IMG/VR virus record: IMGVR_UViG_3300022868_000112
Span: 1-21,893 of that record
Reading direction: 5' to 3' (one strand)
From: a virus
DNA: 21,893 bases
In this document: positions 11,470 to 19,155 of the stretch, piece by piece
Numbering within the stretch: the stretch's first letter is position 1
Layout of the letters: every line of letters starts with the position of its first letter
Made by a program: the position numbers and the translations under genes
Notes under the pieces: generated by a model
Database searches by the model: none
What the model was told of the DNA's origin: nothing
Seen by the model: the letters and a program-made list of their open reading frames with translations, nothing else

Positions 11470-12645
11470 TTAAACTGCTGTATAAGAGGTTGGTATTCCA
11501 TCCTTTTCTATTTGGTCGGTATCCCTCTTAAAATTAATTAATAAATCATCTATTCCCTCACGATCTATATCGACTTCCAAAATTGCACTGGTTGGATAGT
11601 AAGTGACATTTCTGATTAACATATTTTTACTTAAGAACGAACCTGACAATTCATCTATTCCTGTGATCCTACATGTTTGCCCGGGCTTTACACTTTCTAT
11701 ATCGTATCCTGCTAAATCTCCAAACTTTTCAAATTCGTTATTGTCGGCCAGCACGATTATAATTGATGATCTTGGATTCGCTTTTTCTCCTAGGATGCTT
11801 TGTGCTTGTTTGTCCATGGCATCGACTCCTGTTGCACTCGGCATTGTTTCTTTTTGTATTCTTCTTCCATATAATGCCTGACTATCTGTGTTCGCTATGT
11901 ATCTATACACCGTATCGTTGTCCCAAGTGAGAACTCCATTCACAATATTCTCCATTGAATAATCAATTTGAAGTGTTTCTATATGGCCCATTGAAAAATT
12001 ATGATCTGCCACTGCAGGTTTCTGACTAAAATTAAAAATATTATCTTGGTCAAGTTTCCAGAACCAATTTGCTGGACTTAAATCTAGCACTCTAGTTAAT
12101 GCTTCCAAGTAAGTATCTGATTCAAATTTTAAACTCACTGATTGATTTGTATCTTGGACACTGCTCGGAGTGTAATTCAAAAACGGAATATTCCCATCGG
12201 CACTGGCTCTTAATCTATCAATTATGTTTTTGAAAATTGTCGCTGGTTCTGTGGTTGTTTCAGTTATGCTTGTTGTAGTTCCATTCTTATAAACATCTGA
12301 ACCTAGTCTTGAAACAAATCCAAGGCAAGTCACCGTCACTGTTTTTTTAGTAGTACTTTGCAAAAAATTAATCCTTGAAATGTATCCTGAATAAACTCTC
12401 ACATAACTGCCAGCTGTGTCTGTATCGTTAACCCACAATTCAATAATTTGAGCCAAATCAAAAGTAAATCCTGTCGTATCATTATTCCAGTCTTGAAGAG
12501 TTCTTTCTACATCGAACACGAATTCTCCGAGTCCACTGTTTATTCTATCTTTATAATGTTTAATTCTTGCATCAGCAATTAAACCTATTTGAACATAGTC
12601 GATATCGTATACTTTTATTAAATAGTTTTTAGTTCCTATTTTCAT
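11470..12645 (-). CDS. Siphovirus tail hub / Tal-type N-terminal baseplate protein
   Basis: 391 residues. The fold signature of the gp27/Tal-like hub is visible: N-terminal YDIDYVQIGLI, beta-rich LAQIIELWVNDT, VYSGYISRINF, KTVTVTCLGFVSRL, then a helical insert (TIFKNIIDRLRA) and FESDTYLEALTRVLDLSPANWFWKLDQDN, ending in 'DSQALYGRRIQKE' and 'VKPGQTCRITG'. This is a tail-tip ring protein that sits under the distal tail protein. No peptidase or fibre domain is fused, unlike many Tal proteins, so receptor binding must lie elsewhere. Its ATG overlaps the Dit-like stop (TAATG). Confidence 0.8.
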   Translation of the reverse strand: MKIGTKNYLIKVYDIDYVQIGLIADARIKHYKDRINSGLGEFVFDVERTLQDWNNDTTGFTFDLAQIIELWVNDTDTAGSYVRVYSGYISRINFLQSTTKKTVTVTCLGFVSRLGSDVYKNGTTTSITETTTEPATIFKNIIDRLRASADGNIPFLNYTPSSVQDTNQSVSLKFESDTYLEALTRVLDLSPANWFWKLDQDNIFNFSQKPAVADHNFSMGHIETLQIDYSMENIVNGVLTWDNDTVYRYIANTDSQALYGRRIQKETMPSATGVDAMDKQAQSILGEKANPRSSIIIVLADNNEFEKFGDLAGYDIESVKPGQTCRITGIDELSGSFLSKNMLIRNVTYYPTSAILEVDIDREGIDDLLINFKRDTDQIEKDGIPTSYTAV

Positions 12646-13958
12646 TATAGATATCTTTTAATATAATCAATCACATAATCCACTACCCAGTCGGCTGATC
12701 CTCCTTGGCCTTGGTAAGTTTGAAAATACATATCACCACCAGTTTCTTCCCAATCATTAGGGTCTGATGGAGGTGATGTTGTAACAGGATTGTCATATTC
12801 TAGTAATCTACCATTTGAATACTGATCTGTTCCAGCACCATGTATTCTATAATAATTTCCTGAACTATCTCCAGTACTAAATACTAGCCAATATTTTACA
12901 CCTTTTCTTAAATAAATAGGTGCTCCACTATTCAATGTTTCCTCTACTCCTGTTGGTGTTGAACTAGCACTTGCTTCTGTTAAAGAAAAAATTAATCCCT
13001 GAGAACTTTCTGGTAATTCTCCGTTATCATTATATAAATGAATACTTAAATTATTTATTGGTGTCCCTACTTTATTTGCCCAAATTTTTATTTGCTCTAA
13101 ATATCCACTTTTACTTGGAATAAAACTTTGAGTCAGTGAGTTTTTTACTGCTCCAGTATTACCAACAGAATATCCAACATTTTTAACTGCTATCTGTTCT
13201 TGGTCGAGTGCATAAGTTGCCCCTTGATATGAAATGTGCAAATCGTTATCTCCTTTTAAAAATGTTGGAATGTTTCCTAAGAACGGCACATCAACCCCCT
13301 CCCTTTTCACTGTTTGGTTTTCTAAATCAACAACCACTTCGTCGCCGTTTGAATAGTCTCCGTCTATCTCAATACTCATTTCTTCTCCTGAGTCGTCATC
13401 GTTAATTGTTATCAAATCTAATTTCCCAATCGTATCGAGTGTGAATGTGATGTTCGGTTTAGGGTCGGCTGACCCTGCGAAGTTAATTGTATCTGATCCT
13501 GAAGCTGGGTCCCTTTCTAAAGTTGTATTTAAATTTGAGATTGCTGTTGTCGTTGTGGTGTCTTTTCCGACTCCCTCATAAACAAACAATTTCAATTTGA
13601 AAGGAACATAATCTATATTATAAAAATCACGGTTATATTCTACCGCTCCGATTAAACAAACCACATATCTCCTCGTAGAGCCACCGTCAGGGATGATGTC
13701 GAGGTTTACACCCTTTCTTGAGAATAACTCGTTGGCTGTGTCAATTTTTGTCTGCAGGTCGCTTTCTGATGCCCCGACTAGTATTCCTTTGATATCAATC
13801 GTCTTTGTTCCGAATCTATCACTAACAATTACGGCTCCATCTACACCCTCAGTTTCAATAAGATTTATAGTTCTTTGAGGTGTAGTGTCATCTAAAACTC
13901 TACTTACATTATAGGTTGAACTTATTAATTCTATTGAGTCAAATAATACACTATTCAT
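12645..13958 (-). CDS. Distal tail protein (Dit) with extra C-terminal beta domain
   Basis: 437 residues. Residues 1-130 have the Dit N-terminal layout (FDSIELISSTYNVSRVLD, KTIDIKGILVGASESDLQ, RRYVVCLIGAVEYNRD, YVPFKLKLFVY). Residues 140-265 are a second beta galectin-like part. From about 270 to 415 lies an added domain (SLTQSFIPSKSGYLEQIKIW, LSIHLYN, YLRKGVKYWLVFSTGD, GDMYFQTYQ), a beta-sandwich like those of carbohydrate-binding 'evolved' Dit proteins. It may be the phage's adhesin. It begins 4 bases after the tape measure stop. The purine run 14 bases upstream is part of that gene's coding end, not a designed Shine-Dalgarno. Confidence 0.8.
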   Translation of the reverse strand: MNSVLFDSIELISSTYNVSRVLDDTTPQRTINLIETEGVDGAVIVSDRFGTKTIDIKGILVGASESDLQTKIDTANELFSRKGVNLDIIPDGGSTRRYVVCLIGAVEYNRDFYNIDYVPFKLKLFVYEGVGKDTTTTTAISNLNTTLERDPASGSDTINFAGSADPKPNITFTLDTIGKLDLITINDDDSGEEMSIEIDGDYSNGDEVVVDLENQTVKREGVDVPFLGNIPTFLKGDNDLHISYQGATYALDQEQIAVKNVGYSVGNTGAVKNSLTQSFIPSKSGYLEQIKIWANKVGTPINNLSIHLYNDNGELPESSQGLIFSLTEASASSTPTGVEETLNSGAPIYLRKGVKYWLVFSTGDSSGNYYRIHGAGTDQYSNGRLLEYDNPVTTSPPSDPNDWEETGGDMYFQTYQGQGGSADWVVDYVIDYIKRYL

Positions 13959-13962
13959 ATTT

Positions 13963-15408
13963 TTATATTCCTACTCCTTTTAATTGCACACCCCGACCAA
14001 GTTGCATTTTAATATCATTCATGAACTGTTCTTTGTTTGTTATTGTGGCACCTGAAAAATCAAAGTTTATAGTTTGCCCTCCACCCAATCCACTCGGGTC
14101 CTTTGTCGCAATAATAAAATCATCATCAGCTGGTTGCACGATGTCTCCCCTTGGTGTAATTATTGCATCGTCTACATTTATAACTCTGCCAGCTAAATCT
14201 ATTGCCCCTGCTGTGACTTTCTCTTTGATGTCTTGGAATAAGAATTTCACTACATTAAATTTTTGAACTAACTTATCAATCCATCCTGTAATCGCCAAAA
14301 TAGCATCACTTGTATGTCCTATGATATCATCCCAGATTTCTTTCCAAGTCAACTCTACACCATAAAACTCGGCTATTAGATTTTTTAATTTGTCTGCTAA
14401 AAATATAACTCCAATTATTATTAACCCCCAAACACTTCCTGACATTAATGCTTTTGTAGTTATTCCTAATGTTTTCATTGCACTATTAACCGCCCATACA
14501 CCAACAGCTAAACCTCCAACTACTGCCACAAAACCAGTGACGACAGCAGTTGCTATAATTATTTTTTTTGTAAGTTCGGGATTCGCTTCAACCCACTCTC
14601 CCAGAGCCACAACTAATGGAATAACTTTCTCCAATAAATCTGCGACCATAGGTAAGAACTGAGTTCCTATTGATTGAGCCAATATCTGAACATTATCTTT
14701 TAATGTTGAAAATCTACCTGAAACCGTATCAGACATTTTCGTCATCAAGTCAAAAAATATTCCTCCCTCTTCTGACATAGATATTAATGAGTCTTGTAAA
14801 ATATCAAAACTTATTTTCCCCTCAGAAGCCATATCAAATATAGCACTTTCAGCCACTCCCATTTTTTTCGCTAGAACAGCAATAATCGGAACACCCCTAT
14901 CTGATAATTGTAGGAGTTCCTCCGTCATGGCTTTTCCTTTCGCTTTTGATTTACCAAAAATCGCCGCCATATCTGACAATGGAATATTTGCCCCCGCTGC
15001 GATATCTCCTAAGAATTTTAATTTGCCTTGTAAATCTTCACTCGAAACACCGAATGATAACAACTGCCTAGATGCCTTTGCGACTCCATCGAATTGAAAA
15101 GGAGTCTTTGCTGTAAAATCTCTTAACCCACGAATCGTTTCCTTTGCCTTATCCGCACTTCCTATCATCGTAGTAAAAGCCACCTCTAATGTTTCAAGTT
15201 TGGCGGCTTCAGCCACAGCAAATCCAAGGCCTGTCGCTATTCCAGTAAATGCAATTGCTCCAACATTTCTCATTGTTTTGAATGTTGATTGTAGACTTCT
15301 TGTTTTTCTTTCCAGTTCTCCCATTTGGCGACCTGCTTTTTCAAGTGCCTGCTTCCCACGGTTTTCTACATCAAAGATTATTTTTGCTTTTGTTTGAATT
15401 GTTGTCAT
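13963..15408 (-). CDS. Tail tape measure protein
   Basis: 481 residues. N-terminal helix (FDVENRGKQALEKAGRQMGE), then the tape-measure core: FTTMIGSADKAKETIRGLRDF, TPFQFDGVAKASRQLLSFG, GDIAAGANIPLSDMAAIFGK, LLQLSDRGVPIIAVLAKKMG and FSTLKDNVQILAQSIG. Two hydrophobic segments (about 282-308 and 328-345) fit the membrane-insertion region. Length sets tail length; about 1.5 angstrom per residue predicts a tail near 70 nm, short for a siphovirus. The C-terminus contains a GGGQTINFDFSGATI segment. The start overlaps the -1 frame extension of the chaperone by 38 bases. Confidence 0.92.
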   Translation of the reverse strand: MTTIQTKAKIIFDVENRGKQALEKAGRQMGELERKTRSLQSTFKTMRNVGAIAFTGIATGLGFAVAEAAKLETLEVAFTTMIGSADKAKETIRGLRDFTAKTPFQFDGVAKASRQLLSFGVSSEDLQGKLKFLGDIAAGANIPLSDMAAIFGKSKAKGKAMTEELLQLSDRGVPIIAVLAKKMGVAESAIFDMASEGKISFDILQDSLISMSEEGGIFFDLMTKMSDTVSGRFSTLKDNVQILAQSIGTQFLPMVADLLEKVIPLVVALGEWVEANPELTKKIIIATAVVTGFVAVVGGLAVGVWAVNSAMKTLGITTKALMSGSVWGLIIIGVIFLADKLKNLIAEFYGVELTWKEIWDDIIGHTSDAILAITGWIDKLVQKFNVVKFLFQDIKEKVTAGAIDLAGRVINVDDAIITPRGDIVQPADDDFIIATKDPSGLGGGQTINFDFSGATITNKEQFMNDIKMQLGRGVQLKGVGI

Positions 15409-15912
15409 TTTTTTGTGAGTCTATGCGATACATTTCTTGGATTAAATCTATGAAAGGTTGTGGCGATTCCATGTACTCGTAATATGTCCATCCGAAGTCT
15501 TTGCAAATCTGAACCATCATCATGTTCTCATCCAGTTGATTCTTTGTCCCATACTTTATTAAAGATCCGATGTATCGCCTTTGTCTTTTTTTGGGCTTGT
15601 AATTGTATTTATGTATTCAACTACTTCATCGTAATCGTCGGACGGCAAGTCTGAAACTGCTTCGAGCACTTTCTCTTTGCTTCCATTAACTGACACGATC
15701 AATGCTTCGATTGAGATGTCCTCGGCTTTACTAATAACCCCACCTTTAATTCCTGTTAGTGGGACATTGCCTTTTTTGAAATCGTTTACATTTACATCAG
15801 CTTCTCCAATATAACAGTCACGAATATTTCGCATTTCTCTCCCTGTTATATAAGCATTGGCTACGATTTTAAACCCTCCCTTTGTCTCAAAATCTTTTGT
15901 TTCTCTATTCAT
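15371..15912 (-). CDS. Tail assembly chaperone, -1 frameshift (G-T type) product
   Basis: If ribosomes slip at 15595-15586, residues 1-109 of the short chaperone are joined to 71 further residues, ending at a TGA at 15373-15371: about 180 residues. The extension reads in part GTKNQLDENMMMVQICKDFG, then WTYYEYMESPQPFIDLIQEM. A 'W.Y.ey...P..f' segment is typical of downstream T-type chaperones. The frame is open from the slip site to beyond the tape measure start and has no stop, although it has no own good start. Tail chaperones before the tape measure gene use such frameshifts in most long-tailed phages. This explains the apparent 150-base gap. Confidence 0.85.
15559..15912 (-). CDS. Tail assembly chaperone, short (G-type) product
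   Basis: 117 residues. Rich in beta/helix with TKGGFKIVANAYITGREMRN, then a charged helical tail (SDDYDEVVEYINTI) and a Lys/Asp end. It sits directly upstream of the tape measure gene and downstream of the tail tube, the fixed place of the G chaperone that coats the tape measure during tail assembly. Its leader has no Shine-Dalgarno but carries GATCACACTAACAACAAAT, the best target of the putative RNA2. The start at 15912 is the only suitable ATG. Confidence 0.82.
   Translation of the reverse strand: MNRETKDFETKGGFKIVANAYITGREMRNIRDCYIGEADVNVNDFKKGNVPLTGIKGGVISKAEDISIEALIVSVNGSKEKVLEAVSDLPSDDYDEVVEYINTITSPKKDKGDTSDL
15586..15595 (-). promoter_or_regulatory. Slippery site for programmed -1 frameshift
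   Basis: In the chaperone frame the codons AGC-CCA-AAA-AAA contain two overlapping heptamers of the X XXY YYZ form: C CCA AAA (15595-15589) and A AAA AAA (15592-15586). Both place P- and A-site tRNAs in perfect register for re-pairing at -1, and the -1 frame stays open for 71 codons. Confidence 0.85.
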
Positions 15913-15950
15913 AATAATTTGTTGTTAGTGTGATCTTTTAAGATCAGTTA
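15913..15950 (-). promoter_or_regulatory. Leader of the tail chaperone gene with hairpin and RNA2-complementary block
   Basis: Minus strand: hairpin arms TGATCTT/AAGATCA (15946-15931), then CACACTAACAACAAAT and TTATT before the ATG. AGATCACACTA and CAACAAAT match the complement of RNA2 (8602-8620), differing only by one extra A. Pairing would use part of the hairpin and reach to within 4 nt of the ATG. Immediately upstream, the end of the tail tube gene supplies GGAGATTATTAAT, also found in the bet and 7878 leaders. Confidence 0.5.
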
Positions 15951-17141
15951 TTAATAATCTCCTCCTGCTGTTTTGTTTACCAAACTAATTGCGATGGCTA
16001 ACCCATCTGTCTCGTCATATAGGACTTCGAGTTTTTGATCGTCCACAATGTATTGGCCGATTTCTAAGTTGTTACTATTTTCCATTAACTTAACATTATG
16101 GAATTTGAATGTCATTTGTTCAAAGGTTGAGAAGTCTGGATTGATATGTTCCCCTTTTACGATTAATGTCAATGCTTGTTTTCCGATATCCAAGAATTTC
16201 TGTCGTTGGTCTGCATTTTCCAATAATTGTTTCATCTCAATTTGTCCCTCAAGCATTTGTCTTTTTATGGCCACTGGATCTAATCTTCCACTTCTAGGGA
16301 TTGTTAGGATATTTCTATTAAGCACAATTGCAAAATCATGAACTGGTGTGGCTGTTGCGATTGCCCCAGCATTAGATGTTGCTGATGCTTCGTCTGCTCC
16401 TAATCCAATTAACATATTACCAAGGTTGAATGCTTTTCTTAGTCCTGTGTAAGATGGAGTCTGTGCTTTCAAATGGATTTCTTCTCCTGTTGAATAAGTC
16501 AACGATGCAGAAGTGATTGCCACTGTGACATCATCTGTGATTGCTGTGATCGTTGCTTCGTCTGTTCCGATTACCAATTTGTCTCCTACGGCCAATCCTT
16601 TAGTTGGTTCTCTATCGTATTTGTCATCTAACACGATTGAGGTCATTCCTGCCCCTGTCAAAGCTACTCCTAATGTAGCAACTGAAAATTGTCCTAATCC
16701 TTGAATTTGAGATTTTACTACCATTCGGTTATCTTGGAATTCCAATCTTAATTCGCTGGCTTGAACTCCTACTACTCTGATTGCATAAGCCCCACGATTG
16801 AATTCTACTGTGTAACTATCAGGGTCCCCCTGAAGAAATGGATGAGTATACCCATCTGTCGCATCCCCTGTGGTTGATCCTAGTTTAATAAGCATATTCA
16901 AAAAGTGTCCCAAGTTATCAGGGTCTGCTTCCACAGCAATTTCTCCCTCTTGAGTTCTAGCACCTTTTAATAAATCATTCGCTCCCCAAGTTCTTCCTTT
17001 CATTCTTTTATCGGTTGAAAGATTTTGGATTGTCTTGATGCTCTCGCTAATCAATGGCACGAAGTTTGTTGGGATCACAGCTGTCCCCGGGGTCCCCTCG
17101 GGAATCACTGCAAGATATCCCTGATCTGAAAAATAATTCAT
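15951..17141 (-). CDS. Major tail tube protein
   Basis: 396 residues. Starts with an N-terminal segment typical of siphovirus tail tube proteins: YFSDQGYLAVIPEGTPGTAV, then VPLISESIKTIQNLSTDKRM. The fold is beta-rich (EIAVEADPDNLGHFLNML, SYTVEFNRGAYAIRVVGV). About residues 160-235 look like an inserted beta domain (GLAVGDKLVIGTDEATITAI...), making it larger than many tail tube proteins (150-300 residues). It polymerises into the tail tube around the tape measure. The leader ends in ACAACAAATAAAAATATG, sharing ACAACAAAT with the chaperone leader. No Shine-Dalgarno. Confidence 0.88.
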   Translation of the reverse strand: MNYFSDQGYLAVIPEGTPGTAVIPTNFVPLISESIKTIQNLSTDKRMKGRTWGANDLLKGARTQEGEIAVEADPDNLGHFLNMLIKLGSTTGDATDGYTHPFLQGDPDSYTVEFNRGAYAIRVVGVQASELRLEFQDNRMVVKSQIQGLGQFSVATLGVALTGAGMTSIVLDDKYDREPTKGLAVGDKLVIGTDEATITAITDDVTVAITSASLTYSTGEEIHLKAQTPSYTGLRKAFNLGNMLIGLGADEASATSNAGAIATATPVHDFAIVLNRNILTIPRSGRLDPVAIKRQMLEGQIEMKQLLENADQRQKFLDIGKQALTLIVKGEHINPDFSTFEQMTFKFHNVKLMENSNNLEIGQYIVDDQKLEVLYDETDGLAIAISLVNKTAGGDY

Positions 17142-17145
17142 ATTT

Positions 17146-17337
17146 TTATTTGTTGTTATCGTTGGCTTTTAAAGTTTCGACTTCTTTATTTTCCCCTGTG
17201 TTTTCAGGAGTCTTCGCCACTATTAATTCAAAATTTGGATTGTTGATTTCATCCTTTGTTTTTACCGTTTCCCCTGCTTTCACAAGTCCGATTTCATTAA
17301 GGTATAAATCTTTTTTTGTTATATTTTTGTAATTCAT
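17146..17337 (-). CDS. Small protein next to tail tube
   Basis: 63 residues: a short beta domain (YKNITKKDLYLNEIGLVKAGETV) and an acidic, disordered tail. The first part follows the 'N.tkkdl...GlvkPGe.v' pattern seen in small phage proteins encoded beside tail or head-completion genes. The function is unknown to me. The start lies exactly 6 nt after a perfect TATAAT that is embedded after the tail terminator stop; the sequence TATAATAAATATATG is identical to that before the connector gene at 19136. Confidence 0.7.
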   Translation of the reverse strand: MNYKNITKKDLYLNEIGLVKAGETVKTKDEINNPNFELIVAKTPENTGENKEVETLKANDNNK

Positions 17338-17343
17338 ATATTT

Positions 17344-17349
17344 ATTATA
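17344..17349 (-). promoter_or_regulatory. Leaderless-type -10 before the small tail gene
   Basis: TATAAT directly after the TAG stop of the terminator gene, followed by AAATAT and the ATG. A -35-like TTGTAG lies 17 bp upstream. The 15-mer to the ATG is repeated at 19148-19134. Confidence 0.55.
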
Positions 17350-17790
17350 CTATGCAAAATTATTAACTACAACCACACAATTAATATCAAAACTTGCGAA
17401 GTTGTATGTACCCTTTCGATTATCAAAATCGAACCGCATCTCGACCACCTCAACGGTTTGGACTTCATTTCCAAGTGTCTTATCTTGATCAAATGCTATC
17501 AGTAATTTATCAACCACACTTTCCAAAATATCTGTTGCCTGTTCTTTTGTTTTACCTGCTTCAGACTGTTCTTGGTATAAATCAACTACGAATGAAAATG
17601 TCCTCTCGTTTCTCGCTGTGTCTACATATTCTCCTGCACCTCCCACTGGCCGAACCACTACGGCAGGATATTTTGTGAAGTCTCCTGTCGCATAATCTGT
17701 CACTTGGCCGAACACAGAATCACTCCCAACTTTTATGCTTTGGATTTTTGTGACTATTAATGCTTTTATATCTACGATTGTTGTTTTCAT
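17350..17790 (-). CDS. Tail terminator / tail completion protein
   Basis: 146 residues. Pattern of tail terminator (gpU / HK97 gp11-like) proteins: N-terminal helix, FGQVTDYATGDFTKYPAVVVRPVG (the 'yPa..v' strand), ERTFSFVVDLYQEQ, a helix (EQATDILESVVDKLLIAFD), then VEVVEMRFDFDNRKGTYNFASFDINCVV. It caps the tail and joins it to the head. It overlaps the gp10-like gene by ATGA and lies in the expected order. Confidence is high for role, moderate for family. Confidence 0.75.
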   Translation of the reverse strand: MKTTIVDIKALIVTKIQSIKVGSDSVFGQVTDYATGDFTKYPAVVVRPVGGAGEYVDTARNERTFSFVVDLYQEQSEAGKTKEQATDILESVVDKLLIAFDQDKTLGNEVQTVEVVEMRFDFDNRKGTYNFASFDINCVVVVNNFA

Positions 17791-18242
17791 TTTATTATTT
17801 TAGCTATTTTAATTGTTGCTCTTTCAAAAAATGTGTTGATTCTCCCCTCTGATTTTTTCAATGCTCTTTTCATATATGGATTTGCTTTGGTTCCGGGATG
17901 ACGAACTACTTTTCCAAAAATCTGACCTGTTCTTCTATTCGCCAATACTTTTTTTCTTCTCGCTCTAATTATATGTGGTCGAGTTCCCTCATGGACAAAT
18001 CCTGAATATTTTGCTTTCGAATCTATTTCTCCTTTTAACTTATTGATACGATTCTGTTTTATGTTCTGCCTTAGGTTTCCACCTCCACCTGCTTTATTTA
18101 CTGGTGCTTCTTTCAGTGCCTGATTGTGTGTAACTACCATAGACTTTCCGAGAGCAATTCCTAATTCTCTGACTACTACTTCAGGAGATTTTATCAATCC
18201 TTTTACTATCGTATCAAATCCTTTTATTTCTACTTTTAACAT
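17787..18242 (-). CDS. HK97 gp10-like head-tail joining protein
   Basis: 151 residues. Begins with VEIKGFDTIVKGLIKSPEVV and has the family's central Lys/Arg-rich loop followed by SKAKYSGFVHEGTRPHIIRA, where 'Y..fvh.GT.ph.i.a' is the hallmark, and 'PGTKANPYMKRALKK' near the end. This family joins tail and head in HK97-like phages. Its ATG overlaps the adaptor's stop as TAATG. Confidence 0.88.
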   Translation of the reverse strand: MLKVEIKGFDTIVKGLIKSPEVVVRELGIALGKSMVVTHNQALKEAPVNKAGGGGNLRQNIKQNRINKLKGEIDSKAKYSGFVHEGTRPHIIRARRKKVLANRRTGQIFGKVVRHPGTKANPYMKRALKKSEGRINTFFERATIKIAKIIK

Positions 18243-18556
18243 TATTCTATATATTCTCTGATTAAGATTTCCATGTGCTGTTCTTGTCTTTGGAAGTCAT
18301 TAAAGTTTTCAAATGCAACGACCCTGTAAACTTTCGAACTAAATGTTACACGATCCCCCTCTTTAATATCTTGAACTGCACAGAACATTAATCTGTCTTT
18401 TCCCATGCTCCCAGTTATGTCTTCGTTGAATGTATCATCTAGTGGTTGGATCGAAGCCCTGACACCAGTAAGATGCGAAGAATATTTTTCCCTATCATTC
18501 GTATCTTCAGCTAATCTAGAGACACTCACTATTTGGTTGTATTCAATATTAATCAT
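18242..18556 (-). CDS. Head-tail adaptor / head closure protein
   Basis: 104 residues from the ATG at 18556 (one base after the connector stop). The longer frame to 18607 would add 17 residues overlapping the connector gene and is less likely. It has the small beta-barrel features of head closure proteins: VSRLAEDTNDREKYSSHLTG, ASIQPLDDTF, LMFCAVQDIKEGDRVTFSSK and VVAFENFNDFQRQEQHMEI, i.e. 'i.p.. dRv.....y.v......q..h.e..'. It sits in the fixed order connector-adaptor-gp10-terminator. Confidence 0.8.
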   Translation of the reverse strand: MINIEYNQIVSVSRLAEDTNDREKYSSHLTGVRASIQPLDDTFNEDITGSMGKDRLMFCAVQDIKEGDRVTFSSKVYRVVAFENFNDFQRQEQHMEILIREYIE

Positions 18557-18557
18557 T

Positions 18558-19136
18558 TTAGAATGAAAACTTTTTATAAGATTTAATAATCGTATTGATC
18601 TGATCAAAGTCTTGCCATTGTTTTTTGTCTGTGTAAGTCACTGAGTACCTCCCAATTGTTTTTGTGGCTACTTGGCCCTGACTATCCTTGCTTGAATAAT
18701 TTATAATTCCAGCCACGAGAACTGTGGTTGCGAATATGATGTCGTTCGGTACTTCTGCACTGTAGCCCCATTTTGCCGTCACACCGATACTTTGGTCGTC
18801 TTTGGACCATATGCCCCCGCTCACTCGTTTTAATATGTTCTTTTTCTCTGTGTTGGCCGGGTAGACAAGATATTGATCGCTATCTAAAGCGACACCATTT
18901 ATTTCGATTGTCGGAGTTCCTATAAAATCATCCACCAATAATTCGTTCTCCCCATTTCCATCATAGAGTTTTTCAGTCGCTACCGTATCAGCAATGAAGT
19001 TTCTTCCTGTGATCTTATTGATGTGGGTTTCCATCATCGCTATCCAGTCATCTAGTTGATCATGAAAAATAGCATTGACCGTTGTCAATAAGTAATTTTC
19101 AATCTGACTTTTATTTGTATATCCTTTTGGTGTCAT
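18558..19136 (-). CDS. Head-tail connector protein (gp6-like)
   Basis: 192 residues. N-terminal helical segment (SQIENYLLTTVNAIFHDQLD), WIAMMETHINKITGRNF, a beta insert (TEKLYDGNGENELLVDDFIGT), and a C-terminal helix after 'VPNDIIFATTVLVAGIINYS'. The 'lY.G.G...l.vdd' and 'P.di..a...lv' features are those of gp6-like connectors, which form the ring below the portal. An extended -10 promoter (TGCTATAAT) directly precedes it with 6 nt to the ATG, so this may begin a separate head-tail/tail transcript. Confidence 0.82.
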   Translation of the reverse strand: MTPKGYTNKSQIENYLLTTVNAIFHDQLDDWIAMMETHINKITGRNFIADTVATEKLYDGNGENELLVDDFIGTPTIEINGVALDSDQYLVYPANTEKKNILKRVSGGIWSKDDQSIGVTAKWGYSAEVPNDIIFATTVLVAGIINYSSKDSQGQVATKTIGRYSVTYTDKKQWQDFDQINTIIKSYKKFSF

Positions 19137-19142
19137 ATATTT

Positions 19143-19151
19143 ATTATAGCA
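19143..19151 (-). promoter_or_regulatory. Extended -10 promoter with leaderless spacing before connector gene
   Basis: TGC plus TATAAT (19148-19143), then AAATAT and the ATG at 19136. The -35 is poor, but the extended -10 may suffice. The repeat-protein stop lies immediately upstream at 19156, so this promoter starts the connector-tail block. Confidence 0.65.
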
Positions 19152-19155
19152 TTAA

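Noticed and set aside
13959-13985. AAAGGAGTAGG upstream of the Dit ATG as a Shine-Dalgarno
   Set aside because: It encodes the conserved C-terminal residues of the tape measure protein and is about 14 bases from the ATG, too far for a designed site.
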